A stretch of 64,000 nucleotides of DNA from Prevotellaceae bacterium (GTDB lineage Bacteria; Bacteroidota; Bacteroidia; Bacteroidales; Bacteroidaceae), in NCBI GenBank assembly GCA_003150315.1, contig QAML01000009.1:5973-69972 (forward strand), given 5' to 3'. Of the stretch, positions 27,962 to 36,671 are shown in pieces (positions within the stretch are counted from its first letter, which is position 1; every line of letters begins with the position of its first letter). A program made the translations under genes and the position numbers. The notes beneath the pieces were generated by a model. That model was not told the origin of the DNA. It did not search any database and was given only the letters and a program-made list of their open reading frames with translations.

Positions 27962-29749
27962 ATGAAAGAGAACGAAAGCATAACATGCCGCGTGGAAAAG
28001 CTGCGCGGATATATGAAAAAGAAGAAACTTGATGCGTTTATAATTCCCTCAAACGATCCGCACATGAGCGAGTACACGCCGGCTCACTGGCAGTGCAGAC
28101 AATGGATTTCGGGCTTTAACGGTTCGGCGGGAACTGCCGTGGTAACTCTCGAAAAGGCTGCGCTCTGGACCGATTCCCGCTATTTCCTCGCCGCAGGGCA
28201 ACAGCTTGAAGGCACACCCTTTACGCTCATGAAGGACGGGCTTCCCGACACGCCTTCCATAGGCACGTGGCTGGCGGAAACGCTCAGCGAAAACGCCAAA
28301 GCGGGTATAGACGGAAGCCTGTGCACTCCCGCCATGCTGAAAATGCTCGAAAGTGAGCTTTCTCCCCGTGGCATTTCGGCGGAACTGTGCGAAGATCCGT
28401 TCAATGAGGTTTGGAACAACCGTCCGGAGCTTCCCACGGATAAAATCGAGGTGCATCCGCTGAAATACGCGGGAGAATCTGTCGCCGACAAAATACACCG
28501 ACTGCTCGGAAAAGCCCGCGAGAACGGTTGCGATGCAATGCTTCTAACCGCTCTCGATGAAATTGCATGGACTCTCAATCTTCGCGGCAACGATGTGGAG
28601 TGCAATCCCGTTTTCGTGTCATATCTTTTGCTTTCCGACAGACAAAACGTGCTTTTTGTCAATCCCGCGAAAGTTTCCGACGAAGTTAGGGAGCATCTTT
28701 TCCTATCGGGCGTGGAAACAATGCCCTACACGGCAGTTGCCGATGCGGTGAAGAATTTGCACGCATGCCGGACAATGATTTCCAACAAGACCAACTGCGC
28801 CATAAAGTCGCTTTTCAACGACGGCGAATGCGTCATCATGCCCTCTATAGCCGAGGAAATGAAAGCCGTGAAGAACTCCGCCGAAATCGCAGGCTTCCAC
28901 AGTGCCATGCTGCGCGACGGTGTGGCAATGGTAACGTTTTTGAGCCGGCTGAAAAGCGAAGTAAAAAAAGGCATAACCGAAATGGGAGTGGACAGACTGC
29001 TCACTTCCCTGCGTGCAGAGCAGGAATTATATCGCGGATTGAGTTTCGCCACCATTGCAGCCTATGATGCACACGGCGCAATAGTTCACTACGAGGCAGA
29101 CGAGCATTCGGACGTGAAACTTGAACCGCATGGTTTCATTCTCATTGATTCGGGTGCGCAATACAGCGACGGAACAACCGACATAACCCGCACCATTTCG
29201 CTCGGCAATCCCACAGAGGAGGAAAAGAAAATATACACCCTTGTGTTGAAAGGCCACATAGCCCTGTCGGAATGCATTTTCCCCGACGGTGCAAGCGGAA
29301 CACAGATTGATTGTGCGGCACGTTACGCCATGTGGCAGCATTTTCTGAACTACGGACACGGCACCGGACACGGCGTGGGTTCATATCTGAACGTTCACGA
29401 AGGTCCTCACCAAATACGCATGAACTACATGCCCGCACCCCTGCGCGCAGGCATGACGGTTACTGACGAACCCGGCATTTACTGCGAAGGAAAATTCGGC
29501 GTGCGCACCGAGAACACGCTGCTCATAGTGCCTGCCGGCGAATCACAATTCGGAAAGTTTTTGAAATTCGAGCCGCTTACGCTCTGTCCCATCGATACTG
29601 CGCCGATTGACCTCGGACTTATGACAGACAAGGAACTGCAATGGCTGAACGATTATCACGAAACGGTGAGGCAACGTCTCACACCGCTGATAAAAGACGG
29701 CGCGGTGAAAGAATGGTTAGCCGATGCCACAAAGCCGATATCAAGATAA
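27962..29749 (+). CDS. Xaa-Pro aminopeptidase (M24B family)
   Basis: The 595-residue cytosolic metallopeptidase removes an N-terminal residue preceding proline. Two creatinase-like N-terminal domains (about 1-300) precede the pita-bread catalytic domain. Metal-binding residues are visible in DSGAQYSDGTTDITRT (two Asp), HGTGHGVG (His) and the two late segments TDEPGIY and RTENTLL (two Glu). The C-terminal M24-C extension is present, which explains the length. It is a single gene: the divergent glsA operon lies upstream and repeat copy 5 lies 25 nt past its stop. Confidence 0.95.
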   Translation: MKENESITCRVEKLRGYMKKKKLDAFIIPSNDPHMSEYTPAHWQCRQWISGFNGSAGTAVVTLEKAALWTDSRYFLAAGQQLEGTPFTLMKDGLPDTPSIGTWLAETLSENAKAGIDGSLCTPAMLKMLESELSPRGISAELCEDPFNEVWNNRPELPTDKIEVHPLKYAGESVADKIHRLLGKARENGCDAMLLTALDEIAWTLNLRGNDVECNPVFVSYLLLSDRQNVLFVNPAKVSDEVREHLFLSGVETMPYTAVADAVKNLHACRTMISNKTNCAIKSLFNDGECVIMPSIAEEMKAVKNSAEIAGFHSAMLRDGVAMVTFLSRLKSEVKKGITEMGVDRLLTSLRAEQELYRGLSFATIAAYDAHGAIVHYEADEHSDVKLEPHGFILIDSGAQYSDGTTDITRTISLGNPTEEEKKIYTLVLKGHIALSECIFPDGASGTQIDCAARYAMWQHFLNYGHGTGHGVGSYLNVHEGPHQIRMNYMPAPLRAGMTVTDEPGIYCEGKFGVRTENTLLIVPAGESQFGKFLKFEPLTLCPIDTAPIDLGLMTDKELQWLNDYHETVRQRLTPLIKDGAVKEWLADATKPISR

Positions 29750-29772
29750 TTTTCCGCAAAATGAGCAAAGCC

Positions 29773-29898
29773 GAAAAAACACATGGCTTATCGCAAAAAA
29801 TACAAGGCACTTATTTTAAAATAAGTGCCTTGTATTTTAAAATATATGGCTTGTATTTTTTGCCTTTTCAAGTGTCTGACAAACAACAACTTACAAAC
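29773..29898 (+). repeat. Dispersed palindromic intergenic element, copy 5
   Basis: The left end is ACACATGGCTTATCG. The modules are AAGGCACTTATTTT, its exact inverse, and an inverted AAGCCAT-type module (ATATATGGCTTGTA). The right end is AACAACAACTTACAAA. It lies between the convergent 3' ends of the aminopeptidase and rnr. Confidence 0.92.
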
Positions 29899-29982
29899 CC
29901 GTTGTGATTTGCCTTAATTTCTTGGTACACAGGCTTTTGCAGAAAATCGCAACTTTTGCCCGTTTTCCGGCAAAAGCAGGGG

Positions 29983-32289
29983 TTAATGCTTTCTGCCCTG
30001 TTTGCGTTTTTTACCGCCGGAATGTTTGCCCTTTGCGGCATTTGCGGTGTTCTCGGTCTTGTTTGCGCCCGAATTTCCATGCTCCGTTACGAGCGTAAAG
30101 TCAAGCAAACGCCGATCAAGATTGGCACGCGCCACTTTTATCCTAACCTTGTCGCCGATGGAATAGCTGCGATGGCGGCGACGACCCACAAGGCGATAGT
30201 TTTTCTCGTCAAATTCGTAATAATCGTCCGCAAGATCGCGCAAAGGCACCATTCCTTCACACTTACTGTCGTCAACCTCTACATAAAGTCCGAATTCGGT
30301 AACACCGCTCACCGTACCGTCAAACTCCTGTCCCAGACGGTCCGCCATAAACTCCACCTGCTTGTATTTGATGCTCGCACGTTCTGCGGCATCCGCAAGT
30401 TGTTCCATGGCACTCGAATGTTCGCACAGCTCTTCATACTTTGTGGCAGAAGCAGAACGCCCGCCCTCGGCATAACGAGTGAGAAGGCGATGAACCATAG
30501 TATCGGGATAACGACGAATGGGGGATGTAAAATGGGTGTAATACTTGAACATAAGTCCGTAGTGCCCTATGTTGTGTACACTGTAGCGCGCCTTTTGCAT
30601 GGCACGAAGCGTTACGGTTTCAATAAGCTGCTGTTCCTTTTTTCCTCTCGCATCATAGAGCAAACGATTAATGCTCCTGCCCACATCACCTTTGGAACCT
30701 TCGGTTTTAAGCTTGTAACCGAAACGTGAAATAAAGGCTCGAAGGTTCTCAAGCTTGGTCTGCTCCGGAACATCGTGTATGCGGTAAGGCAGAACCTTGG
30801 CTTTTTTGCCCTTAGGCACTATGCCCACACTCTCGGCAACACTCTTGTTGGCAAGAAGCATGAATTCCTCGACAAGTTTATTGGCATCCTCCTCAATCTT
30901 TACGTATGTGGACACGGGGTGCCCCTTCTCGTCAATCTCGAAACGCACTTCGGGACGGTCGAAAGCAATGGAACCGTTGGCAAAACGCTTTTGGCGCAAC
31001 AATTTTGCAAGGCGGTTGAGCGTTATGAGCTCTTCGGCAAATTCGCCGACAGGCTTGTCCGATTCCACAACCTGCGGGTGGCTGCCGGGAAGCGCAAGGT
31101 CTTCGGGCGAAGCCTCGCCGTTTTCCTCTAATATATATTGTACTTCCTCGTAAGTGAACCTGCGGTTGCTCTTTATTACCGTGTGGGCAAGATGCCAAGA
31201 GAGAATTTCCGCCTTATCATTCATCTTGAAAATGGCACTGTAGGCAAGTTTTTCCTCATCCTGGCGAAGCGAGCACAGATAATTGCACAGTCTTTCGGGA
31301 AGCATGGGAATGGTTCGGTCAACAAGGTAAATGCTCGTTGCTCTCTTAACTGCTTCGCGGTCTATGACGTCTCCCTCCTTGACATAATGGGAAACGTCGG
31401 CAATGTGAACACCAACTTCCCAGTTTCCGTCCTTTGTGGCACGGAGCGAAAGGGCATCGTCGAAATCTTTTGCGTCGCGCGGGTCGATTGTAAACGTGGT
31501 AACTTCGCGGAAATCCTCACGGCGGGCAATTTCTTCGGAAGTAATTTCGCCGGAAAGCTTTTCGGCGGCATCGACAACGTTTTGCGGATAAGTATATGGC
31601 AGATTGTATTCGGCGAGAATGGCATTCATTTCTGCATTGTTCTCACCTTCCGAACCGAGAATGTCTATTACTTTTCCCACAGGGTTCTTGCCGGCTTCGG
31701 GCCATTGGGTGATTTTTACCACAGCCTTGTCGCCGTTTTTACCGCCTTTGAGACAATTCTTGGGAATAAAGATGTCGTTGGAATAAATCCTGCCTGCCGT
31801 TTCAAGAAATCCGTAATTTTTCTCAACATGCAGTTTCCCCACGAAAGTTTCACGCCCGCGCTCCAAAATAGCAATGACCTGCGCTTCGCGGGCATGCTTC
31901 TCGCGACGCGCAAGTATGGTTGCACGCACACGATCTCCGTTCATCGCACCCATACTGTTGCGTTCCGTAACAAGAATTGACTTTCCGCCGTCGTCGGGAA
32001 CCACGCTGTTATGACCGTTAGCCTTTCTGACGAATTTTCCTTCCACAACCTGGTTCTTTCTACTCACGCTGTATTTGTCGTCTCTTACCGTAAGTTCGTC
32101 GGCATCTACAAGATCGTAAAGAATGTCGCAGCACATCATTCGCTGCGTGTGAGACGTGATGCCGAGTTCCTCGAATATTTCGCGAGACGTATATGATTTG
32201 TCGGGATTTGTATTGAACAACTCCGAAATCTTGCCGTATATTTCTTTTTTGCCGAGCCTCATGGGTGCCCGCTTGCCTTTTACCCTCAT
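29983..32289 (-). CDS. rnr: Ribonuclease R
   Basis: The 768-residue 3'-to-5' exoribonuclease degrades structured RNA. An N-terminal helix-turn-helix-like domain (1-85), two cold-shock domains, the RNB catalytic domain with the motif DPRDAKDFDDAL (Asp residues binding Mg2+), and a C-terminal S1 domain (about 655-740) are all visible. A Lys/Arg-rich tail (GKKRKQGRKH) follows. The ATG used is at 32287-32289. It is transcribed away from rpsO's terminator, as a single gene. Confidence 0.96.
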   Translation of the reverse strand: MRVKGKRAPMRLGKKEIYGKISELFNTNPDKSYTSREIFEELGITSHTQRMMCCDILYDLVDADELTVRDDKYSVSRKNQVVEGKFVRKANGHNSVVPDDGGKSILVTERNSMGAMNGDRVRATILARREKHAREAQVIAILERGRETFVGKLHVEKNYGFLETAGRIYSNDIFIPKNCLKGGKNGDKAVVKITQWPEAGKNPVGKVIDILGSEGENNAEMNAILAEYNLPYTYPQNVVDAAEKLSGEITSEEIARREDFREVTTFTIDPRDAKDFDDALSLRATKDGNWEVGVHIADVSHYVKEGDVIDREAVKRATSIYLVDRTIPMLPERLCNYLCSLRQDEEKLAYSAIFKMNDKAEILSWHLAHTVIKSNRRFTYEEVQYILEENGEASPEDLALPGSHPQVVESDKPVGEFAEELITLNRLAKLLRQKRFANGSIAFDRPEVRFEIDEKGHPVSTYVKIEEDANKLVEEFMLLANKSVAESVGIVPKGKKAKVLPYRIHDVPEQTKLENLRAFISRFGYKLKTEGSKGDVGRSINRLLYDARGKKEQQLIETVTLRAMQKARYSVHNIGHYGLMFKYYTHFTSPIRRYPDTMVHRLLTRYAEGGRSASATKYEELCEHSSAMEQLADAAERASIKYKQVEFMADRLGQEFDGTVSGVTEFGLYVEVDDSKCEGMVPLRDLADDYYEFDEKNYRLVGRRRHRSYSIGDKVRIKVARANLDRRLLDFTLVTEHGNSGANKTENTANAAKGKHSGGKKRKQGRKH

Positions 32290-32370
32290 GATAAGAACGC
32301 TTTATGTTTTACAACCTACAAAGTAAATAAAAAATCGGCTAACTATTGCACGAAACACATCAAAAACGAT

Positions 32371-32406
32371 TCCGCCCGCGTGCAGTATTTTCTACACGCG
32401 GGCGGA
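32371..32406 (-). terminator. Terminator of rpsO
   Basis: The perfect 12-bp stem TCCGCCCGCGTG (32371-32382) with CACGCGGGCGGA (32395-32406) is followed on the minus strand by AATCGTTTTTG. It separates rpsO from rnr. Confidence 0.9.
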
Positions 32407-32445
32407 TTTTGATTTTCTGCCGACCGTTCAGGCGGCGTTTTTGGT

Positions 32446-32715
32446 TTACTTGCGGAGACCGAGAGCCTTTACAATTGCACGATAACGCTCAATGTCGCAA
32501 CGCTTGAGGTAATTGAGCAAAGCGCGACGCTTACCAACAAGACGAACCAAAGACCTTTCTGTTGTATGATCTTTACGGTTGACCTTCATGTGCTCCGTCA
32601 AATGGGAAATACGGTATGAGAATAATGCCACCTGTGCTTCGGGTGAGCCGGTGTCAGTATTGGACTTTCCGTATTGTCCAAAGATCTCTTTCTTTTTAGC
32701 AGGATCTAAATACAT
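32446..32715 (-). CDS. rpsO: 30S ribosomal protein S15
   Basis: The 89-residue primary 16S rRNA-binding protein of the small subunit starts MYLDPAKKKEIFGQYG. The conserved DTGSPEAQVALFS motif and the HxxDHxxxRxL segment (about residues 42-60) are present. A longer reading frame to 32760 exists, but the family begins at this ATG and the promoter lies at 32774-32804, leaving a leader of about 55 nt. That leader could hold the S15 autoregulatory structure, though none was resolved by eye. Confidence 0.97.
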   Translation of the reverse strand: MYLDPAKKKEIFGQYGKSNTDTGSPEAQVALFSYRISHLTEHMKVNRKDHTTERSLVRLVGKRRALLNYLKRCDIERYRAIVKALGLRK

Positions 32716-32773
32716 AGAACTTTTAATGTTAAGATTATTGTTGTTTCTGTTCCGCTCCATGCGGAAACGGGTG

Positions 32774-32804
32774 CAAATTTAGTTATTCTCCACAAAACGG
32801 CAAA
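32774..32804 (-). promoter_or_regulatory. Promoter of rpsO (consensus)
   Basis: On the minus strand TTTG (32801-32804), then 19 bp, then TAAATTTG (32774-32781): a full match to the Bacteroidota primary promoter. Confidence 0.8.
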
Positions 32805-32886
32805 CCGAACTGCGCATTTTTATTGCCCCTAGCCATAAATTATAAACGAATCTGTCTATGTTATACACCGATACACAGATTTTGGC

Positions 32887-32894
32887 TAACTTTG
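32887..32894 (+). promoter_or_regulatory. -7 box of typA promoter
   Basis: TAACTTTG followed by C, 28 nt upstream of the typA ATG. It is divergent from the rpsO promoter in the same gap. Confidence 0.65.
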
Positions 32895-32922
32895 CATCAA
32901 GATTTTTAAGGTAATAATTTTA

Positions 32923-34716
32923 ATGCAAGACATTCGTAACATTGCAATCATTGCACACGTTGACCACGGAAAAACCACTTTGGTTGACAAGATGCTCATG
33001 GCGGGACATTTGTTTCGCGCCAATCAGGACACAGGAACGCAGATTCTCGACAGCAACGACCTTGAGCGTGAACGCGGAATAACAATTCTTTCAAAAAACG
33101 TCTCGATTCGCTACAAGGACGTCAAGATAAATATCATCGATACCCCGGGACACAGCGATTTCGGCGGCGAAGTGGAGCGAGTTCTAAACATGGCGGACGG
33201 ATGTATTCTGCTTGTTGATGCTTTTGAAGGTCCCATGCCGCAGACGAGGTTCGTTCTCGAAAAAGCGTTGAGCATTGGCTTGAAACCCATAGTAGTGGTT
33301 AACAAAGTGGATAAGCCAAACTGTCGTCCGGAGGAGGTTTACGAAATGTCGTTCGACCTTATGTGTGCGCTCAATGCCACGGAAGATCAGCTTGATTTCC
33401 CTGTTGTTTACGGTTCTGCCAAACAAGGTTGGATGGGTCCCGATTACAATCATCCCACCAACGACATTACCTATCTTCTCGATACCATCCTGAAGACAAT
33501 TCCTGCGCCGAAACAGCTTGAAGGTACGCCCCAGATGCTCATCACATCGCTTGACTATTCCAAATACACGGGCAGAATTGCCGTGGGTCGCGTTCACCGC
33601 GGAACGATACGCGAGGGAATGGACGTTACAATAGCCCACCGCGACGGCACACTCGAGAAAACAAGAATCAAAGAGCTTCACACGTTCGAGGGAATGGGTC
33701 ATGCAAAGACCGAATCGGTTTCGAGCGGCGACATCTGCGCCATAATAGGTCTCGAAAACTTTGAAATCGGCGACACCATCTGCGATTTCGAAAACCCGGA
33801 GCCTCTGCCGCCCATTGCAATAGACGAGCCGACGATGTCTATGCTTTTCACCATAAACGATTCGCCTTTCTTCGGCAAAGAGGGTAAGTTCTGTACATCA
33901 CGACATATACAGGACCGCCTGCAGAAAGAGCTTGAAAAAAACCTTGCTCTGCGCGTAAAACCGATTGCAGCCGACAAATGGATTGTTTCAGGGCGCGGTG
34001 TGCTTCACCTTTCGGTTCTCATCGAAACCATGCGCCGCGAGGGTTACGAACTTCAGGTAGGTCAGCCGCAGGTTATTTATAAAAATATCGACGGAGTCAA
34101 GTGTGAACCTATCGAGGACCTCACAATAAATGTTCCGGAAGAGTATTCGAGTAAAATGATCGACATGGTTACGCGCCGCAAAGGCGAAATGACGGCCATG
34201 GAAACGCAGGGCGACCGTGTGAACATTGAGTTTGACATTCCTTCGCGCGGTATAATAGGACTCAGAACAAATGTGCTTACCGGCAGTCAGGGCGAAGCCA
34301 TAATGGCTCACCGTTTCAAAGAATACCAACCCTACAAGGGCGAAATCACAAGGCGAACAAACGGTTCGATGGTGGCTTTGGAAACGGGCACAGCCTTTGC
34401 TTACGCCATTGACCACCTTCAGGACCGTGGCAAGTTCTTCATAAATCCGGGCGAAGAGGTTTACGCCGGCGAGGTTGTGGGAGAACACGTTCACGAGAAC
34501 GACCTTGTGGTGAACGTTACCAAAGCCAAACAGCTCACAAACATGCGTGCGAGCGGCGCAGACGAGAAAGCGAGAATCGTTCCGCCGGTTGTTTTCTCGC
34601 TCGAGGAAGCTCTCGAATACATAAAGGAAGACGAATATGTGGAGGTTACTCCAAAGAGCATGCGCATGCGCAAAGTGTTGCTCGACCATTTGGCACGCAA
34701 ACGCGCAAACAAGTAA
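32923..34716 (+). CDS. typA: Ribosome-associated GTPase TypA/BipA
   Basis: The 597-residue translational GTPase binds the ribosome and acts in stress adaptation and 50S assembly. The G1 motif AHVDHGKTT, G3 DTPGHSDFG and G4 NKVDKP are visible in the N-terminal G domain, with the G2/switch segment RERGITI. Domain II, III and V segments follow, and the TypA-specific C-terminal region ends at MRMRKVLLDHLARKRANK. Length equals the family standard of about 600. It is monocistronic with its own promoter and terminator. Confidence 0.97.
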   Translation: MQDIRNIAIIAHVDHGKTTLVDKMLMAGHLFRANQDTGTQILDSNDLERERGITILSKNVSIRYKDVKINIIDTPGHSDFGGEVERVLNMADGCILLVDAFEGPMPQTRFVLEKALSIGLKPIVVVNKVDKPNCRPEEVYEMSFDLMCALNATEDQLDFPVVYGSAKQGWMGPDYNHPTNDITYLLDTILKTIPAPKQLEGTPQMLITSLDYSKYTGRIAVGRVHRGTIREGMDVTIAHRDGTLEKTRIKELHTFEGMGHAKTESVSSGDICAIIGLENFEIGDTICDFENPEPLPPIAIDEPTMSMLFTINDSPFFGKEGKFCTSRHIQDRLQKELEKNLALRVKPIAADKWIVSGRGVLHLSVLIETMRREGYELQVGQPQVIYKNIDGVKCEPIEDLTINVPEEYSSKMIDMVTRRKGEMTAMETQGDRVNIEFDIPSRGIIGLRTNVLTGSQGEAIMAHRFKEYQPYKGEITRRTNGSMVALETGTAFAYAIDHLQDRGKFFINPGEEVYAGEVVGEHVHENDLVVNVTKAKQLTNMRASGADEKARIVPPVVFSLEEALEYIKEDEYVEVTPKSMRMRKVLLDHLARKRANK

Positions 34717-34745
34717 TCCGAAGAACTATATACATTAATATATTA

Positions 34746-34784
34746 GAGCCTGTGCCGGACAACGATTTCGGCACAGGCTCTTTT
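34746..34784 (+). terminator. Terminator of typA
   Basis: GAGCCTGTGCCG (34746-34757) pairs with CGGCACAGGCTC (34769-34780), followed by TTTT. Confidence 0.92.
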
Positions 34785-34798
34785 GTATCATACAGCAA

Positions 34799-34833
34799 CA
34801 AAAAAGCGCGGAAGAATCTTTTCCCCTGCGCTT
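34799..34833 (-). terminator. Terminator of the HU gene
   Basis: AAGCGC at about 34804-34809 pairs with GCGCTT (about 34828-34833), with partial inner pairing. On the minus strand a six-T run follows. Confidence 0.65.
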
Positions 34834-34857
34834 ATTTGTCTATGATTCCGTTCCTGA

Positions 34858-35130
34858 TTACTTTACAGCGTCGTTGAGAGCTGCGCCGGCTTTGAACTTA
34901 ACCACGTTCTTTGCGGGAATCTGCACTTTTTCCTTTGTTGCGGGGTTGAAACCTTCGCGAGCTGCGCGAGTGGCAACCTCAAAAGTACCGAAACCGATGA
35001 GAGCCACCTTGTCGCCGGCTTTCAAAGCGTTTTCAACAGCTCCGAGAGTAGCATCGAGAGCCTTCTTAGCGTCAACCTTGCTGAGAGCTGCGCCTTCAGC
35101 GATTGCATTAATCAATTCAGTCTTGTTCAT
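34858..35130 (-). CDS. HU-family DNA-binding protein
   Basis: The 90-residue histone-like protein bends and compacts DNA as a dimer. It starts MNKTELINAIAEGAALSK at the ATG 35128-35130; an in-frame start two codons earlier is less likely. The HU signature is visible: GFGTFEVATRAAREGFNPATKE, with the DNA-binding arm around residues 50-75. It is a single gene between its own promoter and terminator. Confidence 0.96.
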   Translation of the reverse strand: MNKTELINAIAEGAALSKVDAKKALDATLGAVENALKAGDKVALIGFGTFEVATRAAREGFNPATKEKVQIPAKNVVKFKAGAALNDAVK

Positions 35131-35202
35131 AATCAATTTATTTAATGAGTTATTGTGTTCGTTTTTTTGTTATTGCTCAAATCCTTACGTGTGTTACGCA
35201 AG

Positions 35203-35234
35203 CAAATATAAACAATGTTTGTTAAATTGGCAAA
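35203..35234 (-). promoter_or_regulatory. Promoter of the HU gene (consensus)
   Basis: On the minus strand TTTG (35231-35234), 20 bp, TATATTTG (35203-35210). This full consensus fits the high expression expected of HU. Confidence 0.8.
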
Positions 35235-35395
35235 ATAAAAAGCGCGTTTTTCCACTTTCCGCCATTTTTTTCTTTTCAAACGCCTAAAAAACACTCTGTA
35301 AAGGGCATTTGCACACACGCCGTGCCCGGAATTTCATAAATATGGCATATTTCCGCAAAAAAGACGCTTGTTTTTTCATTCTTTCCCCACACGGC

Positions 35396-35519
35396 GAAAA
35401 ATACATGGCTTGTCGTAAAAAACATAAGGCACATATTTTGAAATACAAGCCATATATTTTAAAATATATGCCTTATATTTTCGAGAATCTCAAACACATG
35501 ATTCACAACAACTTACACC
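35396..35519 (+). repeat. Dispersed palindromic intergenic element, copy 6
   Basis: The left end is ATACATGGCTTGTCG. The modules are AAGGCACATATTTT, AAGCCATATATTTT and the inverse AAAATATATGCCTT. The right end is ATTCACAACAACTTACA. It lies between the divergent HU and rhomboid genes, the only copy not 3' of a gene. Confidence 0.88.
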
Positions 35520-35737
35520 GCCCCTCCATTTTCCTGTCATCTTTCTGATTTTCAATCTTTTGCACAAAACCGTTACATATTCGCGTTTCGCGGCAACGGT
35601 TGCGGACCTTATAATATAAATATGCAGTTTGCATTTCATCCCGCCATGAGGTGCGGTTGCGGCACGATTTGTCTAAGACATACGTCATTAATTCGGTCTA
35701 TAAGGCATTATAATAATGTAATATGCCGATAATTTCA

Positions 35738-35745
35738 TAACTTTG
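35738..35745 (+). promoter_or_regulatory. -7 box of the rhomboid operon
   Basis: TAACTTTG followed by C, 27 nt upstream of the chosen ATG (35772). It shows that an in-frame GTG at 35748 lies too close to the transcript start to be the true start. Confidence 0.65.
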
Positions 35746-35771
35746 CCGTGAATTATATTCAGAAACACATT

Positions 35772-36671
35772 ATGTTCAAGACACCGCCCGTTACAAAAAA
35801 CCTGATTATCATCAACGTGATATTCTTCCTGGCTAAATACGTTTTCGAGCTTCGTGGAATGGATCTCGACTCCATGTTGGGGCTTCACTTCTTCATGGCA
35901 CCGGATTTCAGACCTTATCAGCTGATAACATACATGTTCATGCACGCCAATGTGGAGCACATATTCTTCAATATGTTCTCTCTGTGGATGTTCGGAAGAA
36001 TCATAGAGCAAACATGGGGCGAAAAGAAATTCATAATCTTCTATCTGGTCTGCGGCATAGGAGCGGGATTTACCCAGGAAATATGGCAGTTGGGACAATA
36101 CTACGTGGAAGGACTGAACAACTACCATTTGGTAGACACCGGAACCTCTACAATGCCCATGAGCCAGTATCTGAACATGTGGACAACCATCGGAGCATCG
36201 GGAGCATGCTATGCCGTGATGCTGGCATTCGGTATGACCTATCCCAACGAAGTACTCATGCTCTTCCCCATACCCATACCGTTGAAAGCAAAATACTTCG
36301 TCATGGTGTGCATAGCTATAGAATTGTTCTCATCCTTCTCTACCAACGGAAATGTGGCACACTTCGCCCATCTCGGAGGCATGGCGTTCGCGTGGTTCTT
36401 CATACGCCACGAACGCCGCAAGCAAAGAATATTTGGCGGATGGGAAGAATACACGCCGCCGCGCGACAACTTTTTCAAACGCATGAGAAAGAAAATGACC
36501 GAATCGGGACACGAACCGTTCGGAAAACATGACAGCGACCACGAATACAATGCGCGCCGCGAGGAAAAACAACAGGAAATAAACAAAATTCTCGAAAAAA
36601 TAAGAACTTCGGGATATGAAAGCCTGACCGAAGAAGAAAAACGCAAACTCTTCGACTCAGGAGAAAAATAA
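35772..36671 (+). CDS. Rhomboid-family intramembrane serine protease
   Basis: The 299-residue polytopic membrane protein cleaves transmembrane substrates. The catalytic GASG serine is at about Ser143, and the catalytic histidine lies in HFAHLGGM at about His200. The N-terminal L1-loop element with its WR-like motif is replaced here by MFSLWMFGRI. A C-terminal cytoplasmic tail (about 210-299) is highly charged and has an E/K-rich coiled-coil-like stretch at 270-295. The start MFKTPPVTKN was chosen because the -7 box sits 27 nt upstream. The EEP-family gene follows directly at the stop. Confidence 0.93.
   Translation: MFKTPPVTKNLIIINVIFFLAKYVFELRGMDLDSMLGLHFFMAPDFRPYQLITYMFMHANVEHIFFNMFSLWMFGRIIEQTWGEKKFIIFYLVCGIGAGFTQEIWQLGQYYVEGLNNYHLVDTGTSTMPMSQYLNMWTTIGASGACYAVMLAFGMTYPNEVLMLFPIPIPLKAKYFVMVCIAIELFSSFSTNGNVAHFAHLGGMAFAWFFIRHERRKQRIFGGWEEYTPPRDNFFKRMRKKMTESGHEPFGKHDSDHEYNARREEKQQEINKILEKIRTSGYESLTEEEKRKLFDSGEK

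Noticed and set aside
32716-32760. N-terminal extension of rpsO to 32760
   Set aside because: S15 proteins start at the MYLDPAKK-type methionine; the promoter and leader lie just upstream of the extension, and the extra residues are Asn-rich and unlike the family.
35748-35771. GTG start for the rhomboid gene
   Set aside because: It is only 2-3 nt past the -7 box, before the likely transcript start; ATG 35772 fits the family.
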